Notes: generated from the sequence alone by a model not told the origin. 64,000 nt of DNA from Enterococcus saigonensis (GCF_011397115.1 NZ_AP022822.1:1787001-1851000), one strand, 5' to 3'; shown: positions 41,562 to 50,906, numbered from the stretch's first letter. Made by a program: numbers and translations.

Positions 41562-42863
41562 CTAAGCAATTGTAGCAGCATTTTTGTTAGCAGTTTTGTG
41601 TTCAATCTCTACGCGCTCCACATTGCCTCCAAGGGCTTGTAATTTCTTGTGGAAGTTATAATAACCACGGTCTAAATATTTTAAATTACGTACGCGGGTA
41701 ATACCATTTGAACGCAATCCAACTAAAATTAAAGCCGCTGCAGCGCGTAAGTCCGTTGCATAAACTAATGCGCCTTGCATTTCATGCCCGCCTTCAATGA
41801 CAGCAACATTGCCATCAATTTTCACATGAGCATTCATTCGACGCATTTCTTCCAAATGTTGGAACCGATTTTCAAATACAGTTTCTGTTACGATACTTGT
41901 GCCGGGGGCTACCATTTGGATTGCAGTCATTTGAGCTTGCATATCTGTTGGGAAACCTGGATGAGGCATCGTTTTCACATCAGTTGGTTTCAATACTTTA
42001 GGACCGATAACGCGAACGCCTTCTTCTTCTTCGATAATTGTTGCACCCATTTCACTCAATTTGGAAATTAAAGGGCGATTATGTTCTGAAATAGCATCTT
42101 GAATTAAAATATTACCTTCAGTCATTGCTGCCGCCACCATGAATGTCCCCGCTTCGATTCTATCTTGCACAATGGAGTGGTTGACTGCATGTAAGTGAGC
42201 AACGCCTTCAATTCGCATTGTTTCAGTACCTGCACCAAAAATTTGAGCACCCATTTTATTTAGTACATTAGCCAAATCTACAATTTCAGGTTCCCGGGCA
42301 ACGTTTTCGATGATTGTTGTTCCTTTTGCTTTAACAGCAGCCATCATAATGTTTTGCGTAGCGCCAACGCTTGGGAAGTCCAAATAAATTGTGTTGCCGT
42401 GTAGTTCATCGGCGATTGCTTCAATATACCCATCTTTTTGATTAATTTTAGCTCCTAGAGCTTGAAAGCCTTTTAGATGTAAGTCAATTGGTCGCTTGCC
42501 AATAGCACAACCACCAGGCATAGCAACTTTAGCATGCCCATTACGTGCCAATAACGGTCCCATTACAACAATAGATGCCCGCATCTGACTAACTAATTCA
42601 TAAGGTGCTTCAATTTCTAATTGACGAGAAGCATTGATTATCACTTCGTTTGCAGCTTCATTAAAATCGACATCCACATTCAAGTGGCGAATAACTTCAT
42701 TCATTGTTAGAACATCGGATAAAATTGGCACATTACGTAAAGTCGTTGTCCCTTCTTCTGCTAATAAACTTGCAGCTAAAATGGGCAAAACGGCATTTTT
42801 TGCGCCTTCAATTTTGACAGTACCTTTCAATTGATTACCACTTTGAACGATAATCTCTTCCAT
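41562..42863 (-). CDS. murA: UDP-N-acetylglucosamine 1-carboxyvinyltransferase MurA
   Basis: A 433-residue enzyme for the first committed step of peptidoglycan synthesis, transferring enolpyruvate from PEP to UDP-GlcNAc. The N-terminal motif EGAKNAVLPILAASLL holds the active-site Lys and Asn. The fosfomycin-target Cys119 is in MPGGCAIGKRPIDLHL. Also seen: GFPTDMQAQM and DLRAAAALI. The Cys predicts fosfomycin sensitivity. CTGGAGGG precedes the ATG. Low-GC bacteria often have two MurA copies; the linkage to the DUF1146 gene and atpC fits the main copy. Confidence 0.96.
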   Translation of the reverse strand: MEEIIVQSGNQLKGTVKIEGAKNAVLPILAASLLAEEGTTTLRNVPILSDVLTMNEVIRHLNVDVDFNEAANEVIINASRQLEIEAPYELVSQMRASIVVMGPLLARNGHAKVAMPGGCAIGKRPIDLHLKGFQALGAKINQKDGYIEAIADELHGNTIYLDFPSVGATQNIMMAAVKAKGTTIIENVAREPEIVDLANVLNKMGAQIFGAGTETMRIEGVAHLHAVNHSIVQDRIEAGTFMVAAAMTEGNILIQDAISEHNRPLISKLSEMGATIIEEEEGVRVIGPKVLKPTDVKTMPHPGFPTDMQAQMTAIQMVAPGTSIVTETVFENRFQHLEEMRRMNAHVKIDGNVAVIEGGHEMQGALVYATDLRAAAALILVGLRSNGITRVRNLKYLDRGYYNFHKKLQALGGNVERVEIEHKTANKNAATIA

Positions 42864-42915
42864 AAAATTCCCTCCAGAAAATAGCCTGAATGCTTATGCA
42901 CTCAAAATCTGTTTT

Positions 42916-42921
42916 ATTATA
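42916..42921 (-). promoter_or_regulatory. extended -10 promoter of murA
   Basis: TATAAT preceded by TGG on the minus strand (an extended -10), with no good -35. It lies between the DUF1146 gene and murA. Confidence 0.55.
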
Positions 42922-42957
42922 CCATAACTTTTTCATAAAGTACGTTTTTTGTATTTG

Positions 42958-43191
42958 TTAGACAATTGAAAGAAAAATATTCTTCAATAAATTCAGGATT
43001 TCTAAAAAAAAGCTGCTTGTCAGATAGCCCAAGCTAATGGCGAACATCAAAATCACAATCCTGATTTGCGCTGTCTGAAACGATTTGAACAAAGTATCTA
43101 ATCGCAAAGCACGCAATCCCCAAAAGGCTAAATAAACAAATGCAAAGTGACTGATTATCCGTACTATTGCATCAACACTATATACTTGCAT
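42958..43191 (-). CDS. DUF1146 membrane protein (YwzB-like)
   Basis: A 77-residue protein with two membrane segments (about residues 12-28 and 43-65) and a basic loop RALRLDTLFK between, the DUF1146 pattern. It is regularly found between the ATP synthase operon and murA in Firmicutes. AGGAGG lies 7 nt before the ATG. Function unknown. Confidence 0.82.
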   Translation of the reverse strand: MQVYSVDAIVRIISHFAFVYLAFWGLRALRLDTLFKSFQTAQIRIVILMFAISLGYLTSSFFLEILNLLKNIFLSIV

Positions 43192-43396
43192 CTAGTTTAC
43201 CTCCTGAGTAAAAAATTCAACACTCCTATAATATCACAAATAGACACTTAAAAAAACAAAAATATTCCATAAATCTTTAAAGCGTTTTTTAAAAGTCTCT
43301 TTTATAATTTTAGCTTATTTTATTATTCCTGCAAACTAAAAAGGTCGAAGGTCGCCAACTATCCTACTTGGTCACGCTTCGTATTTGAAACTATGT

Positions 43397-43433
43397 AAAA
43401 AAGACTGTGATAAATTTTTATCACAGTCTTTTT
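43397..43433 (-). terminator. terminator of the atp operon
   Basis: 17-bp stem (AAAAAGACTGTGATAAA and complement) with a 3-nt loop and T runs on both sides. Confidence 0.93.
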
Positions 43434-43504
43434 ACTGATAAATGCCATTACTGTCATCACGTATCCATCAATGAAGCATAATCTTTTTTCTGAGTTACAT
43501 CCTA

Positions 43505-43924
43505 TTATTGATGTTTGGAAACATTGATCCGATTAATAGCGCGATGAAGAGCAACAGTCGCCCGACGCAGAGAATCGACATCTTCTTTTTCCCTTGCTTC
43601 TGCAATCATTCGTTCTGCTCGTTGTTTTGCTCGTTCAGCCCGAGAAACATCAATATCCCGTTCTCGTTCAGCACTGTCAGCAATAATAGAAACAACGTTG
43701 TCTCGAACTTCCATAATACCGCCATTAACCGCAATCCAGTCAACATGGGTGTCTGAGTCAGTTCGTTTTACCCGAACTTCATCAATAGCTAAGGGGGTAA
43801 TTATCGGTGCATGTTTTGGTAAGATACCAATTTCGCCAGCCGTTGTATTGGCTACAACAATTTTAGCGTGGTGATCATAGACTAAACCATTAGGTGTTAC
43901 CACATTTACAGTTAAGTATTCCAT
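43505..43924 (-). CDS. atpC: F-type ATP synthase subunit epsilon
   Basis: A 139-residue subunit with an N-terminal beta-sandwich (LTVNVVTPNGLVYD, GEIGILPKHAPIITPL, VNGGIMEVRDNVVSIIAD) and a C-terminal helical hairpin (RAERMIAEAREKEDVDSLRRA in parts). It couples the rotor to F1 and can inhibit ATP hydrolysis. AAAGGGG precedes the ATG. Last gene of the operon, 13 nt after atpD. Confidence 0.95.
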   Translation of the reverse strand: MEYLTVNVVTPNGLVYDHHAKIVVANTTAGEIGILPKHAPIITPLAIDEVRVKRTDSDTHVDWIAVNGGIMEVRDNVVSIIADSAERERDIDVSRAERAKQRAERMIAEAREKEDVDSLRRATVALHRAINRINVSKHQ

Positions 43925-43937
43925 GGTGCACCCCTTT

Positions 43938-45344
43938 CTAGTAGCCTAATTTTTTCGCTTTTTCCACTGCTTCTTCAATTGTACCGACATTACGGAAGGC
44001 TTCTTCTGGTAATTCATCGTGCTTCCCATCTAAAATTTCTTTGAAGCCTTTAATTGTTTCGGCAACGGGTACATATGAACCAGGCTGACCGGTAAATTGT
44101 TCAGCAACGTGGAAATTTTGCGATAAGAAAAATTGAATTCGGCGCGCTCTAGCAACTAAAACTTTTTCTTCATCTGATAATTCATCCATCCCTAAGATGG
44201 CAATAATATCTTGTAATTCACGGTAACGTTGTAAGACATGTTGGACTTCACTGGCTACTCCATAGTGAAGTTCACCAACAATTTCTGGTGCTAAAGCACT
44301 AGAAGATGACGCAAGAGGATCCACCGCTGGGTAAATTCCTTGTTCTGTTAATTTACGCTCCAAGTTAGTTGTTGCATCTAAGTGAGCAAATGCTGTTGCT
44401 GGTGCGGGGTCAGTATAGTCATCGGCTGGTACATAAATTGCTTGGATAGACGTGATAGAGCCCTTTTTCGTTGAAGTAATCCGCTCTTGCAATTGGCCCA
44501 TTTCAGTTGCTAGTGTTGGTTGATAACCAACGGCAGAAGGCATACGACCCAATAAAGCCGATACTTCTGAACCAGCTTGGGTAAACCGGAAAATATTATC
44601 GATAAATAGCAATACATCTTGACCTTCTACATCACGGAAGTATTCCGCAATCGTTAAACCAGTCAATGCCACCCGCATCCGAGCACCAGGTGGCTCATTC
44701 ATTTGACCAAAAACCATGGCAGTTTTTTCAATAACGCCAGACTCTTTCATTTCATAATACAAGTCATTACCTTCACGGGTTCGTTCCCCAACACCGGTAA
44801 AAACAGAAATACCACCATGTTCTTGCGCGATATTATGAATTAATTCTTGAATTAAAACGGTTTTACCAACACCGGCACCACCAAATAATCCAACCTTACC
44901 ACCTTTTAGGTAAGGAGCTAATAAGTCGATAACTTTAATCCCAGTTTCTAGAATTTCTGTACTAGTACTCAATTCGTCAAAATCAGGTGCTTTTTTATGA
45001 ATACCACTACGATTCGCATCAGCTGGGAAAGGTTCTTCCAAGTCTATTGTATCGCCCAAAACGTTAAATACACGACCTAACGTGTCTTTGCCCACTGGTA
45101 CAGAGATTGAGCTGCCAGTATCGACAACTTCCATCCCACGTTGTAAGCCATCGGTAGACTCCATAGCGATAGTTCGAATGACGCCGTCTCCTAGTTCCAA
45201 AGCAGCTTCTAATACTATTTTGGTTTTTTGTTCATCGTTTTTATAAACAACCAAAGCATTGTTAATGTCTGGTAATGATTGATCTAAAGAGAATTCCACG
45301 TCAACAACGGGACCGATTACTTGAACAATCTTGCCTGAACTCAT
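43938..45344 (-). CDS. atpD: F-type ATP synthase subunit beta
   Basis: A 468-residue catalytic subunit. P-loop GGAGVGKTVLI (about residues 150-160), GERTREGNDLYYEM with the catalytic Glu, VFGQMNEPPGARMRV, DNIFRFTQAGSEVSALLGR and the PAPATAFAHLDATT loop. GGAGGAAAACAG precedes ATG 45344. Six upstream open codons are not needed. In fermentative enterococci the enzyme mainly expels protons at the cost of ATP. Confidence 0.97.
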   Translation of the reverse strand: MSSGKIVQVIGPVVDVEFSLDQSLPDINNALVVYKNDEQKTKIVLEAALELGDGVIRTIAMESTDGLQRGMEVVDTGSSISVPVGKDTLGRVFNVLGDTIDLEEPFPADANRSGIHKKAPDFDELSTSTEILETGIKVIDLLAPYLKGGKVGLFGGAGVGKTVLIQELIHNIAQEHGGISVFTGVGERTREGNDLYYEMKESGVIEKTAMVFGQMNEPPGARMRVALTGLTIAEYFRDVEGQDVLLFIDNIFRFTQAGSEVSALLGRMPSAVGYQPTLATEMGQLQERITSTKKGSITSIQAIYVPADDYTDPAPATAFAHLDATTNLERKLTEQGIYPAVDPLASSSSALAPEIVGELHYGVASEVQHVLQRYRELQDIIAILGMDELSDEEKVLVARARRIQFFLSQNFHVAEQFTGQPGSYVPVAETIKGFKEILDGKHDELPEEAFRNVGTIEEAVEKAKKLGY

Positions 45345-45373
45345 CTGTTTTCCTCCATTCATTCACAAAATCA

Positions 45374-46276
45374 TTAATCGAGTGCCGAAGCTCCCGCAAC
45401 AATTTCGGTAATTTCTTGGGTAATTGCCCCTTGACGTGCACGATTATAAGAAATCGTCAAATCAGCGATAATATTCTTCGCATTGTCTGTTGCTGTCTTC
45501 ATTGCTGTCATCCCAGCCGCATGTTCTGCGGTTTTCGCATCAACAATCGCACCATAAATCAGGCTTTCAGCATATTGTGGTAACAAGTGATCTAAAATTT
45601 CTTCTTTAGAAGGTTCAAACAAATATTCTTGTTCATAACTTTCTGCTTCTTCTGGATCCAAGTCTACAATTGGCAACATCTTTTCAACGCGAAACTGACT
45701 CGTTAAAGAGTTAATATGATGATTGTAGCACACATATAACTCATCAAAGACTTCATTTTGATACATTGTTGTAGCCATAGTGACGATTTTACGGACTTCT
45801 TCAAAACCCGGTTGATCAGATAAATTGCGCAATTCATACGCTAAATTAATTCCTCGTGCTTTAAAGAAATCAGCGCCCGTAGCCCCAATAGCAATCATCA
45901 CGTATTCGTCAGCTGACTGATGATCTTCTTTTAACATTGACATCATTTGTTTTAAAATTGAACTATTATAACCGCCGACTAAGCCGCCATCAGAGGTAAT
46001 CACGATGTAACCAGTTTTCTTTACTGGACGACTAATCAGCATGCTATTGTAATTCACCCCATCTTGTGGGCCGGCAGAATAAATATCATTTAACTGTTGG
46101 GCAGTCAAATGCGTTACTACTTCCCGAACTTTTGAGGCATAAATTTGAAACTGTTTTGAGTGAGCTTCAGACTTGGTCAATTTCGCAGCTGACACCATTT
46201 GCATGGCATTAGTGATTTGACTGGTTTTCTTCGTTGAAGCAATCCGTTGCTTAATCTCGTTTAAGGAAGCTCCCAT
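45374..46276 (-). CDS. atpG: F-type ATP synthase subunit gamma
   Basis: A 300-residue central stalk subunit with the conserved ends: N-terminal LNEIKQRIASTKKTSQITNA (one helix of the coiled coil), SDGGLVGGYN in the middle, and C-terminal MTAMKTATDNAKNIIADL, YNRARQGAITQEITEIV. GAGGTG lies 6 nt before the ATG, 14 nt after atpA. Confidence 0.96.
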   Translation of the reverse strand: MGASLNEIKQRIASTKKTSQITNAMQMVSAAKLTKSEAHSKQFQIYASKVREVVTHLTAQQLNDIYSAGPQDGVNYNSMLISRPVKKTGYIVITSDGGLVGGYNSSILKQMMSMLKEDHQSADEYVMIAIGATGADFFKARGINLAYELRNLSDQPGFEEVRKIVTMATTMYQNEVFDELYVCYNHHINSLTSQFRVEKMLPIVDLDPEEAESYEQEYLFEPSKEEILDHLLPQYAESLIYGAIVDAKTAEHAAGMTAMKTATDNAKNIIADLTISYNRARQGAITQEITEIVAGASALD

Positions 46277-46290
46277 TTATCTCACCTCTT

Positions 46291-47856
46291 TTAAGAACGT
46301 TCGTTTTCGATTGAAGCGACAGTTTCTTTGGCTGAGCTACTGCTACTATTGCCAGCAGCCATAAAGATATCTTTTGCTTCTTTAATTGCTGCATCCAACT
46401 CTTCTTCAGCAGGTAAATCTTTAGTAGTACGAATAGTTTCAAAAATATTGGCATGATTTGCATCAATATATTCAAATAAGTTTTCTTCAAAATCCAACAC
46501 ACGATTAACCGGAATACTATCAATAAATCCGTGTGTTAGGGCGTATAAGATAATAACTTGTTTTTCAACTGCTAATGGTGCATGCAATTTTTGTTTTAAA
46601 ATTTCTACTGTGCGGCGACCACGATTTAATTTTGCTTGGGTAGCTTGATCCAAATCAGAACCAAACTGCGTAAATGCTTCTAGTTCGCGATAACTAGCTA
46701 AGTCCAAACGTAGCGTTCCAGCAACTTTTTTCATTGCCTTAATTTGAGCTGAACCCCCAACCCGTGAGACAGATAAGCCCGCATCAATAGCAGGACGGAC
46801 ACCAGAATAGAACAAATCATTTTCTAAGAAAATTTGTCCGTCAGTGATTGAAATCACATTTGTTGGAATATAAGCAGAAATATCTCCGGCTTGTGTTTCA
46901 ACAAAAGGTAGCGCAGTCATGGAGCCGCCACCTAATTCATCAGACAACTTCGCAGCTCGTTCTAATAGACGAGAATGCAAATAGAAAACATCCCCTGGAT
47001 ATGCTTCACGACCTGGTGGACGACGTAATAGTAAAGAGAGTTCACGATAAGCAACGGCTTGTTTTGATAAATCATCAAAAACGATTAATACATGTTTACC
47101 GTTATACATAAATTCTTCACCCATAGCCGTACCAGCATATGGTGCGATGTAGAGTAATGGCGCTGGCTGTGAGGCCCCAGCAGAAACAACAATCGTATAA
47201 TCTAAAGCGCCATATTTACGTAATGTTTCCACTTGCGCACGAACCGTTGAATCTTTTTGGCCAATGGCCACATAAATACAAATCATATCTTGACCTTTTT
47301 GGTTAATAATTGTATCAATGGCAATGGATGTTTTACCGGTCTTTCTATCCCCAATAACAAGTTCCCGTTGACCGCGACCAATTGGTACTAATGCATCAAT
47401 AGCTTTTAATCCGGTTTGCATTGGTTCAGAAACTGATTGTCGTTGCATAACACCAGGTGCCAAAGTTTCTACCGGACGCGTTTTATTGGTATCAATTGCA
47501 CCTAAACCATCAATAGGTTGACCCAATGGATTGACAACCCGACCAACTAAAGCATCTCCAACTGGTACTTCCATAATTTTCCCAGTACGTTTCACTTTAT
47601 CGCCTTCACGAATAGTCTCGAAGTCCCCTAAGATGATAATCCCGACATCGTTTGTTTCTAAGTTTTGTGCCATCCCAAATGAACCATTGGAAAATTCTAG
47701 CAATTCACCACTCATGGCATTTTCCAAACCGTGGGCCCGGGCAATCCCATCCCCTACGTAAGTTACAGTCCCAATTTCTTCGACTGCTAGTTCACTCTGG
47801 TAGTTCTTAATTTGTTCTTTAATCAGAGCACTAATTTCTTCTGCTTTGATGGCCAT
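46291..47856 (-). CDS. atpA: F-type ATP synthase subunit alpha
   Basis: A 521-residue subunit. P-loop GDRKTGKTSIAID (about residue 169), VSRVGGSAQIKAMKKVAGTLR with the arginine finger region, and EAFTQFGSDLD. The start at 47856 (MAIKAEEIS) has GAGGTG upstream; an in-frame GTG lies inside that ribosome binding site and is rejected. The C-terminal tail is Ser-rich (NSSSSSAKETVASIENERS). Confidence 0.97.
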   Translation of the reverse strand: MAIKAEEISALIKEQIKNYQSELAVEEIGTVTYVGDGIARAHGLENAMSGELLEFSNGSFGMAQNLETNDVGIIILGDFETIREGDKVKRTGKIMEVPVGDALVGRVVNPLGQPIDGLGAIDTNKTRPVETLAPGVMQRQSVSEPMQTGLKAIDALVPIGRGQRELVIGDRKTGKTSIAIDTIINQKGQDMICIYVAIGQKDSTVRAQVETLRKYGALDYTIVVSAGASQPAPLLYIAPYAGTAMGEEFMYNGKHVLIVFDDLSKQAVAYRELSLLLRRPPGREAYPGDVFYLHSRLLERAAKLSDELGGGSMTALPFVETQAGDISAYIPTNVISITDGQIFLENDLFYSGVRPAIDAGLSVSRVGGSAQIKAMKKVAGTLRLDLASYRELEAFTQFGSDLDQATQAKLNRGRRTVEILKQKLHAPLAVEKQVIILYALTHGFIDSIPVNRVLDFEENLFEYIDANHANIFETIRTTKDLPAEEELDAAIKEAKDIFMAAGNSSSSSAKETVASIENERS

Positions 47857-47879
47857 TTGTTTCACCTCTTTAATTAAAC

Positions 47880-48422
47880 TTATCTACCAATCATCGCTCG
47901 TAGTTGTTCTAATCGGCTTTTCACACTGCCGTCAATTACTTGATGGTTGGCTTCCACCACGACCCCGCCTAAAATATTGGGATCAACTTTTTCAACCAAA
48001 TTTGCTTTTTTATAGCCCAATAAGCTGGCAATTTTTTCTTCTAATTGTCCTTTTTGCTCATCAGACAAAGTCACGGCGGTTGTTACCGTACCCAATACTA
48101 AACTTTGGGCTTCATCATAACGGCGTTCATATTCATCGATGATTAACACTAAATCATCCATGCGATTGTAACGGAAAACAACTTCTAAAAAGTTTTTGGT
48201 AATTCCGTCAAATTCGGAAACGATTTTGTCCATTAAAGCGCGTTTTGCATTTAAGTTCAAACGAACATCACTCAACATATTACCAAGATCTGGAATTGCT
48301 TTGTAAATATTTTTTAAACTAAGCAAATCATGGTAGACAGCTTCGGTAACCTGTTCTTCTGCCGCCAGCTCAAACAACGCTTTACCGTAGCGTTTGCCTA
48401 CCGTATATTTATCGAGTTTCAT
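47880..48422 (-). CDS. atpH: F-type ATP synthase subunit delta
   Basis: A 180-residue stator subunit linking F1 to the b subunit. N-terminal YTVGKRYGKALFELAAEE and C-terminal DPNILGGVVVEANHQVIDGSVKSRLEQL (in parts) are typical. ATG 48422 has AAGGA 10 nt upstream and the usual N-terminus. It overlaps atpF by 14 nt. Confidence 0.94.
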   Translation of the reverse strand: MKLDKYTVGKRYGKALFELAAEEQVTEAVYHDLLSLKNIYKAIPDLGNMLSDVRLNLNAKRALMDKIVSEFDGITKNFLEVVFRYNRMDDLVLIIDEYERRYDEAQSLVLGTVTTAVTLSDEQKGQLEEKIASLLGYKKANLVEKVDPNILGGVVVEANHQVIDGSVKSRLEQLRAMIGR

Positions 48423-48927
48423 GGTTGCCCAATCCTTCAATGTAATGATTAATCAATGCTTCATGGGCTTCTGGCGATAGCTCTTTGTTCAAGATTTTTT
48501 CGGCAATTTGTAAAGAAAGTTCGGCCACATCGTCTTTAACACTTGTCATAGCGGCTTCTCTTTCCATTGAAATATCACTTTTTGCCTTCTCTTTCAAACG
48601 AGACACTTCTTCTTTGGTTTCATTTAAAATATTTTGACGGCTGAGCTCGCCGCTGTCTTTAGCATTTTTGATGATTTCAGCTGCTTCGCTTTTAGAGGAC
48701 ATCAATTGAGTTTGACGTTCTTGTTCAAGCTTAGCTGCTTTTGTCCGGGATTGTTCAGCGGAATCTAAATCGTTAGCAATTTTATCTTCCCGTTTTTTCA
48801 TCATGTCTGAAATTGCACCCCAAGCAAAGTGCTTTAAAAGTGCAACTAACAATAAGAAAGAACCAGATACAACAACGATACTGCTGATAGTTGTATTCCC
48901 GACCTCTGCTAATACAATATTTAGCAT
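48409..48927 (-). CDS. atpF: F-type ATP synthase subunit b
   Basis: A 172-residue peripheral stalk subunit with one N-terminal membrane helix (about residues 13-30, ISSIVVVSGSFLLLVALL), then a long charged coiled coil (KKREDKIANDLDSAEQSRTK and on). AAGGAG lies 9 nt before the ATG. It is separated from atpE by a 91-nt gap containing a stem-loop. Confidence 0.95.
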   Translation of the reverse strand: MLNIVLAEVGNTTISSIVVVSGSFLLLVALLKHFAWGAISDMMKKREDKIANDLDSAEQSRTKAAKLEQERQTQLMSSKSEAAEIIKNAKDSGELSRQNILNETKEEVSRLKEKAKSDISMEREAAMTSVKDDVAELSLQIAEKILNKELSPEAHEALINHYIEGLGNHETR

Positions 48928-48972
48928 AAGCGTAAGCTCCTTTTCTACTATTTAAGGTTGCCATATCATGGC

Positions 48973-49010
48973 AAAAAAGCAAAAACAGTTTGCGCCCGTT
49001 TCTGCTTTTT
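48973..49010 (-). promoter_or_regulatory. intercistronic stem-loop between atpE and atpF
   Basis: On the minus strand AAAAGCAGAAAC pairs with GTTTTTGCTTTT around an 11-nt loop, followed by a T run. It looks like a weak terminator or RNA-stabilising hairpin just after atpE, whose product is needed in about tenfold excess. Confidence 0.5.
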
Positions 49011-49018
49011 CAGTGGTT

Positions 49019-49234
49019 TTAGCTCATGAAGACAAGTAATAAAGCAATAACCACACCTAGGATAGGCACAGCTTCAACTAATGCGACCCCGATGAACATT
49101 GTAGAACGTAATTGACCAGACATTTCTGGTTGGCGTGCCATTGATTCGATAGTTTGTGAGATAACTTTCCCGTTACCATAACCAGCTCCGATAGCTGCCC
49201 CGACGATTGCGATACCTGCTGCGATAAAGTTCAT
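49019..49234 (-). CDS. atpE: F-type ATP synthase subunit c
   Basis: A 71-residue hairpin of two membrane helices. Helix 1 is Gly-rich (GAAIGAGYGNG), the polar loop is ARQPE, and helix 2 carries the ion-binding Glu54 in FIGVALVEAVPI. The residue after Glu is Ala and the Na+-binding polar set is absent, so the ring is inferred to move protons. AGGAGG precedes the ATG. Confidence 0.96.
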   Translation of the reverse strand: MNFIAAGIAIVGAAIGAGYGNGKVISQTIESMARQPEMSGQLRSTMFIGVALVEAVPILGVVIALLLVFMS

Positions 49235-49327
49235 AATTTTTTTTCCTCCTAAATTATAAAGTTGAGACGACCGGATAAATGTCTTTTACACTTTGTCGTC
49301 AAACCAGATGATAAATATTCTTTAAAT

Positions 49328-50044
49328 CTACTCTTCTGTTTCTAATTTGTGTCCCATAAATACCATGGATAAGGTAACAAATACGTACGCTTGAATAGCT
49401 CCAATAAATAAAGAGAAGCCAATCCAAATCATCTCTAGCGGAATCACCACAGGAAGTGTCAACCAACCAACATTGTTTAACATGTCAACAATCAAGCCAA
49501 GTAAGACTTCACCGGCGAAAATATTCCCGTAAAGACGTAACCCAAGGGTAATGATGTTGGTAAATTCTTCGATGATTTTAATTGGTAACAAAAAGGCCAC
49601 GGGTTGTAAAAATGATACTTTAAAGTAACCTTTCAAACCAAATTTTTGTACGCCGAAGAAATGAGTCATCGCAATCATCATCAATGCCAATGTTAATGTC
49701 ACAAAGGGATCCGCGGTTGGACTTTTCCAAAAAGTTGTTTCACCGACAACGATTTTCGTCACAAGGCCAATCTCGTTGGCGACAAAAACAAATAGAAACA
49801 AGGCAAAGGATAATAAATGGAAGTTGTTCACTTCATTACTTGGGAGATTGTCTCCTAAGATACCGCGAACGAAATCAATTACCCACTCAATAAAGTTTTG
49901 TTTGCCTTTGGGTTTTAACTGTAAATTCCGCGTGCAAACATAAACTAGTGTAAAGACAATAACACACGTGATAAGTGTCATTAAAAGGATGGTGCCATCA
50001 AACCAGATGGGACCAATATTGAAAACGAGTGGTTTTTCTTTCAA
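49328..50044 (-). CDS. atpB: F-type ATP synthase subunit a
   Basis: A 238-residue membrane subunit forming the proton half-channels with the c ring. The key helix reads NIITLGLRLYGNIFAGEVLL with the essential Arg, and the last part has IGAIQAYVFVTLSMVFMG. The start codon is TTG (50042-50044) 7 nt after GAGGTG; the N-terminus then matches homologues (KEKPLVFNIGPIWFDGT). No atpI is seen upstream. First gene of the operon. Confidence 0.95.
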   Translation of the reverse strand: MKEKPLVFNIGPIWFDGTILLMTLITCVIVFTLVYVCTRNLQLKPKGKQNFIEWVIDFVRGILGDNLPSNEVNNFHLLSFALFLFVFVANEIGLVTKIVVGETTFWKSPTADPFVTLTLALMMIAMTHFFGVQKFGLKGYFKVSFLQPVAFLLPIKIIEEFTNIITLGLRLYGNIFAGEVLLGLIVDMLNNVGWLTLPVVIPLEMIWIGFSLFIGAIQAYVFVTLSMVFMGHKLETEE

Positions 50045-50134
50045 TATTTCTCACCTCTTTTCATACGTATGCTCCAACTAAAAAAAGCTGGTAAATAAGT
50101 GCTGTCAATGCTTTTGGCATGATAACCAATGCGT

Positions 50135-50163
50135 ATCATACCACCACGGATAGAAAATTTCAA
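50135..50163 (-). promoter_or_regulatory. promoter of the atp operon
   Basis: -35 TTGAAA (50158-50163), 17-nt spacer, -10 TATGAT (50135-50140), giving a leader of about 85 nt before the TTG start of atpB. Confidence 0.7.
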
Positions 50164-50248
50164 AAGATTTTCTGCAAGATTTGACAGTTTTGGCAAAATG
50201 ACTAATAGAAATGTGTAATACCTATAATCAGCAAAACAAATCATTAGT

Positions 50249-50305
50249 AAAAAAAGTGAAATTTATCTACCGTCTGAGTAAATGCTATCAAAAAGACTTC
50301 ACTTT
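50249..50305 (-). terminator. terminator of smpB
   Basis: AAAGTGAA and TTCACTTT arms around a loop of about 40 nt, followed on the minus strand by TTTT. The loop is long, so efficiency is uncertain. Confidence 0.55.
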
Positions 50306-50339
50306 ATAAAGTAATAGCTCCTGTTAAAAGCAAATTTCT

Positions 50340-50798
50340 TCAATAGTTTTTCAAAACACGGCTAATTTGTCTTTCTTGATCCTTGCGTTTGAGTGTTTCA
50401 CGTTTATCATATTCTTTTTTTCCTTTAGCAAGACCAATTAAGACTTTGGCAAAACCGTCTTTAAGGTAGACTTTTAACGGAACTACTGTCATTCCCGCAC
50501 TTTTCATTTCGCCATATAAACGATCAATTTGTTTGCGATGTAATAAAAGTTTTCGTGTGCGTAAGGGGTCATGATTAAATAAGTTTCCTTGTTCATAAGG
50601 AGAAATATGAACGTTATAAAGAAACGCCTCCCCATTGCGAATTCGTACAAAACCGTCTTTTAAATTAATACGGGCATTGCGGATTGATTTAATTTCAGTC
50701 CCTTGTAAAACAATACCAGCTTCTAACGTATCAATAATTGTATAGTCATGGCGAGCTTTTTTATTTTGGGCAATTAATTTACCTTCGCCTTTTGGCAT
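50340..50798 (-). CDS. smpB: SsrA-binding protein SmpB
   Basis: A 152-residue protein that, with tmRNA, rescues stalled ribosomes. Conserved parts: KKARHDYTIIDTLEAGIVLQ (beta-barrel start), GTEIKSIR, LLLHRKQI, and the Lys/Arg-rich tail GKKEYDKRETLKRKDQERQI that enters the empty A site. ATG 50798 has GGAGG 8 nt upstream; a GTG three codons earlier is part of the ribosome binding site. It follows rnr, its usual partner, by 108 nt. Confidence 0.96.
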   Translation of the reverse strand: MPKGEGKLIAQNKKARHDYTIIDTLEAGIVLQGTEIKSIRNARINLKDGFVRIRNGEAFLYNVHISPYEQGNLFNHDPLRTRKLLLHRKQIDRLYGEMKSAGMTVVPLKVYLKDGFAKVLIGLAKGKKEYDKRETLKRKDQERQISRVLKNY

Positions 50799-50906
50799 AC
50801 ATGCCACCTCCTGTGCTTTTTACGATGACTGCGTTGTTTAATCGTCTACGTTTTTGCAATTTGTATTCCGTACAAAAATTTTTACGTAGTTAAACAGCTC
50901 TTTTCC

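Noticed and set aside
43342..43381. GC-rich patch considered as a 5S rRNA fragment
   Set aside because: Only a few short words resemble 5S rRNA; there is no continuous match or pairing pattern.
50041..50244. 67-codon frame upstream of atpB considered as atpI
   Set aside because: It overlaps the atp promoter and leader and lacks the membrane-helix pattern of AtpI.
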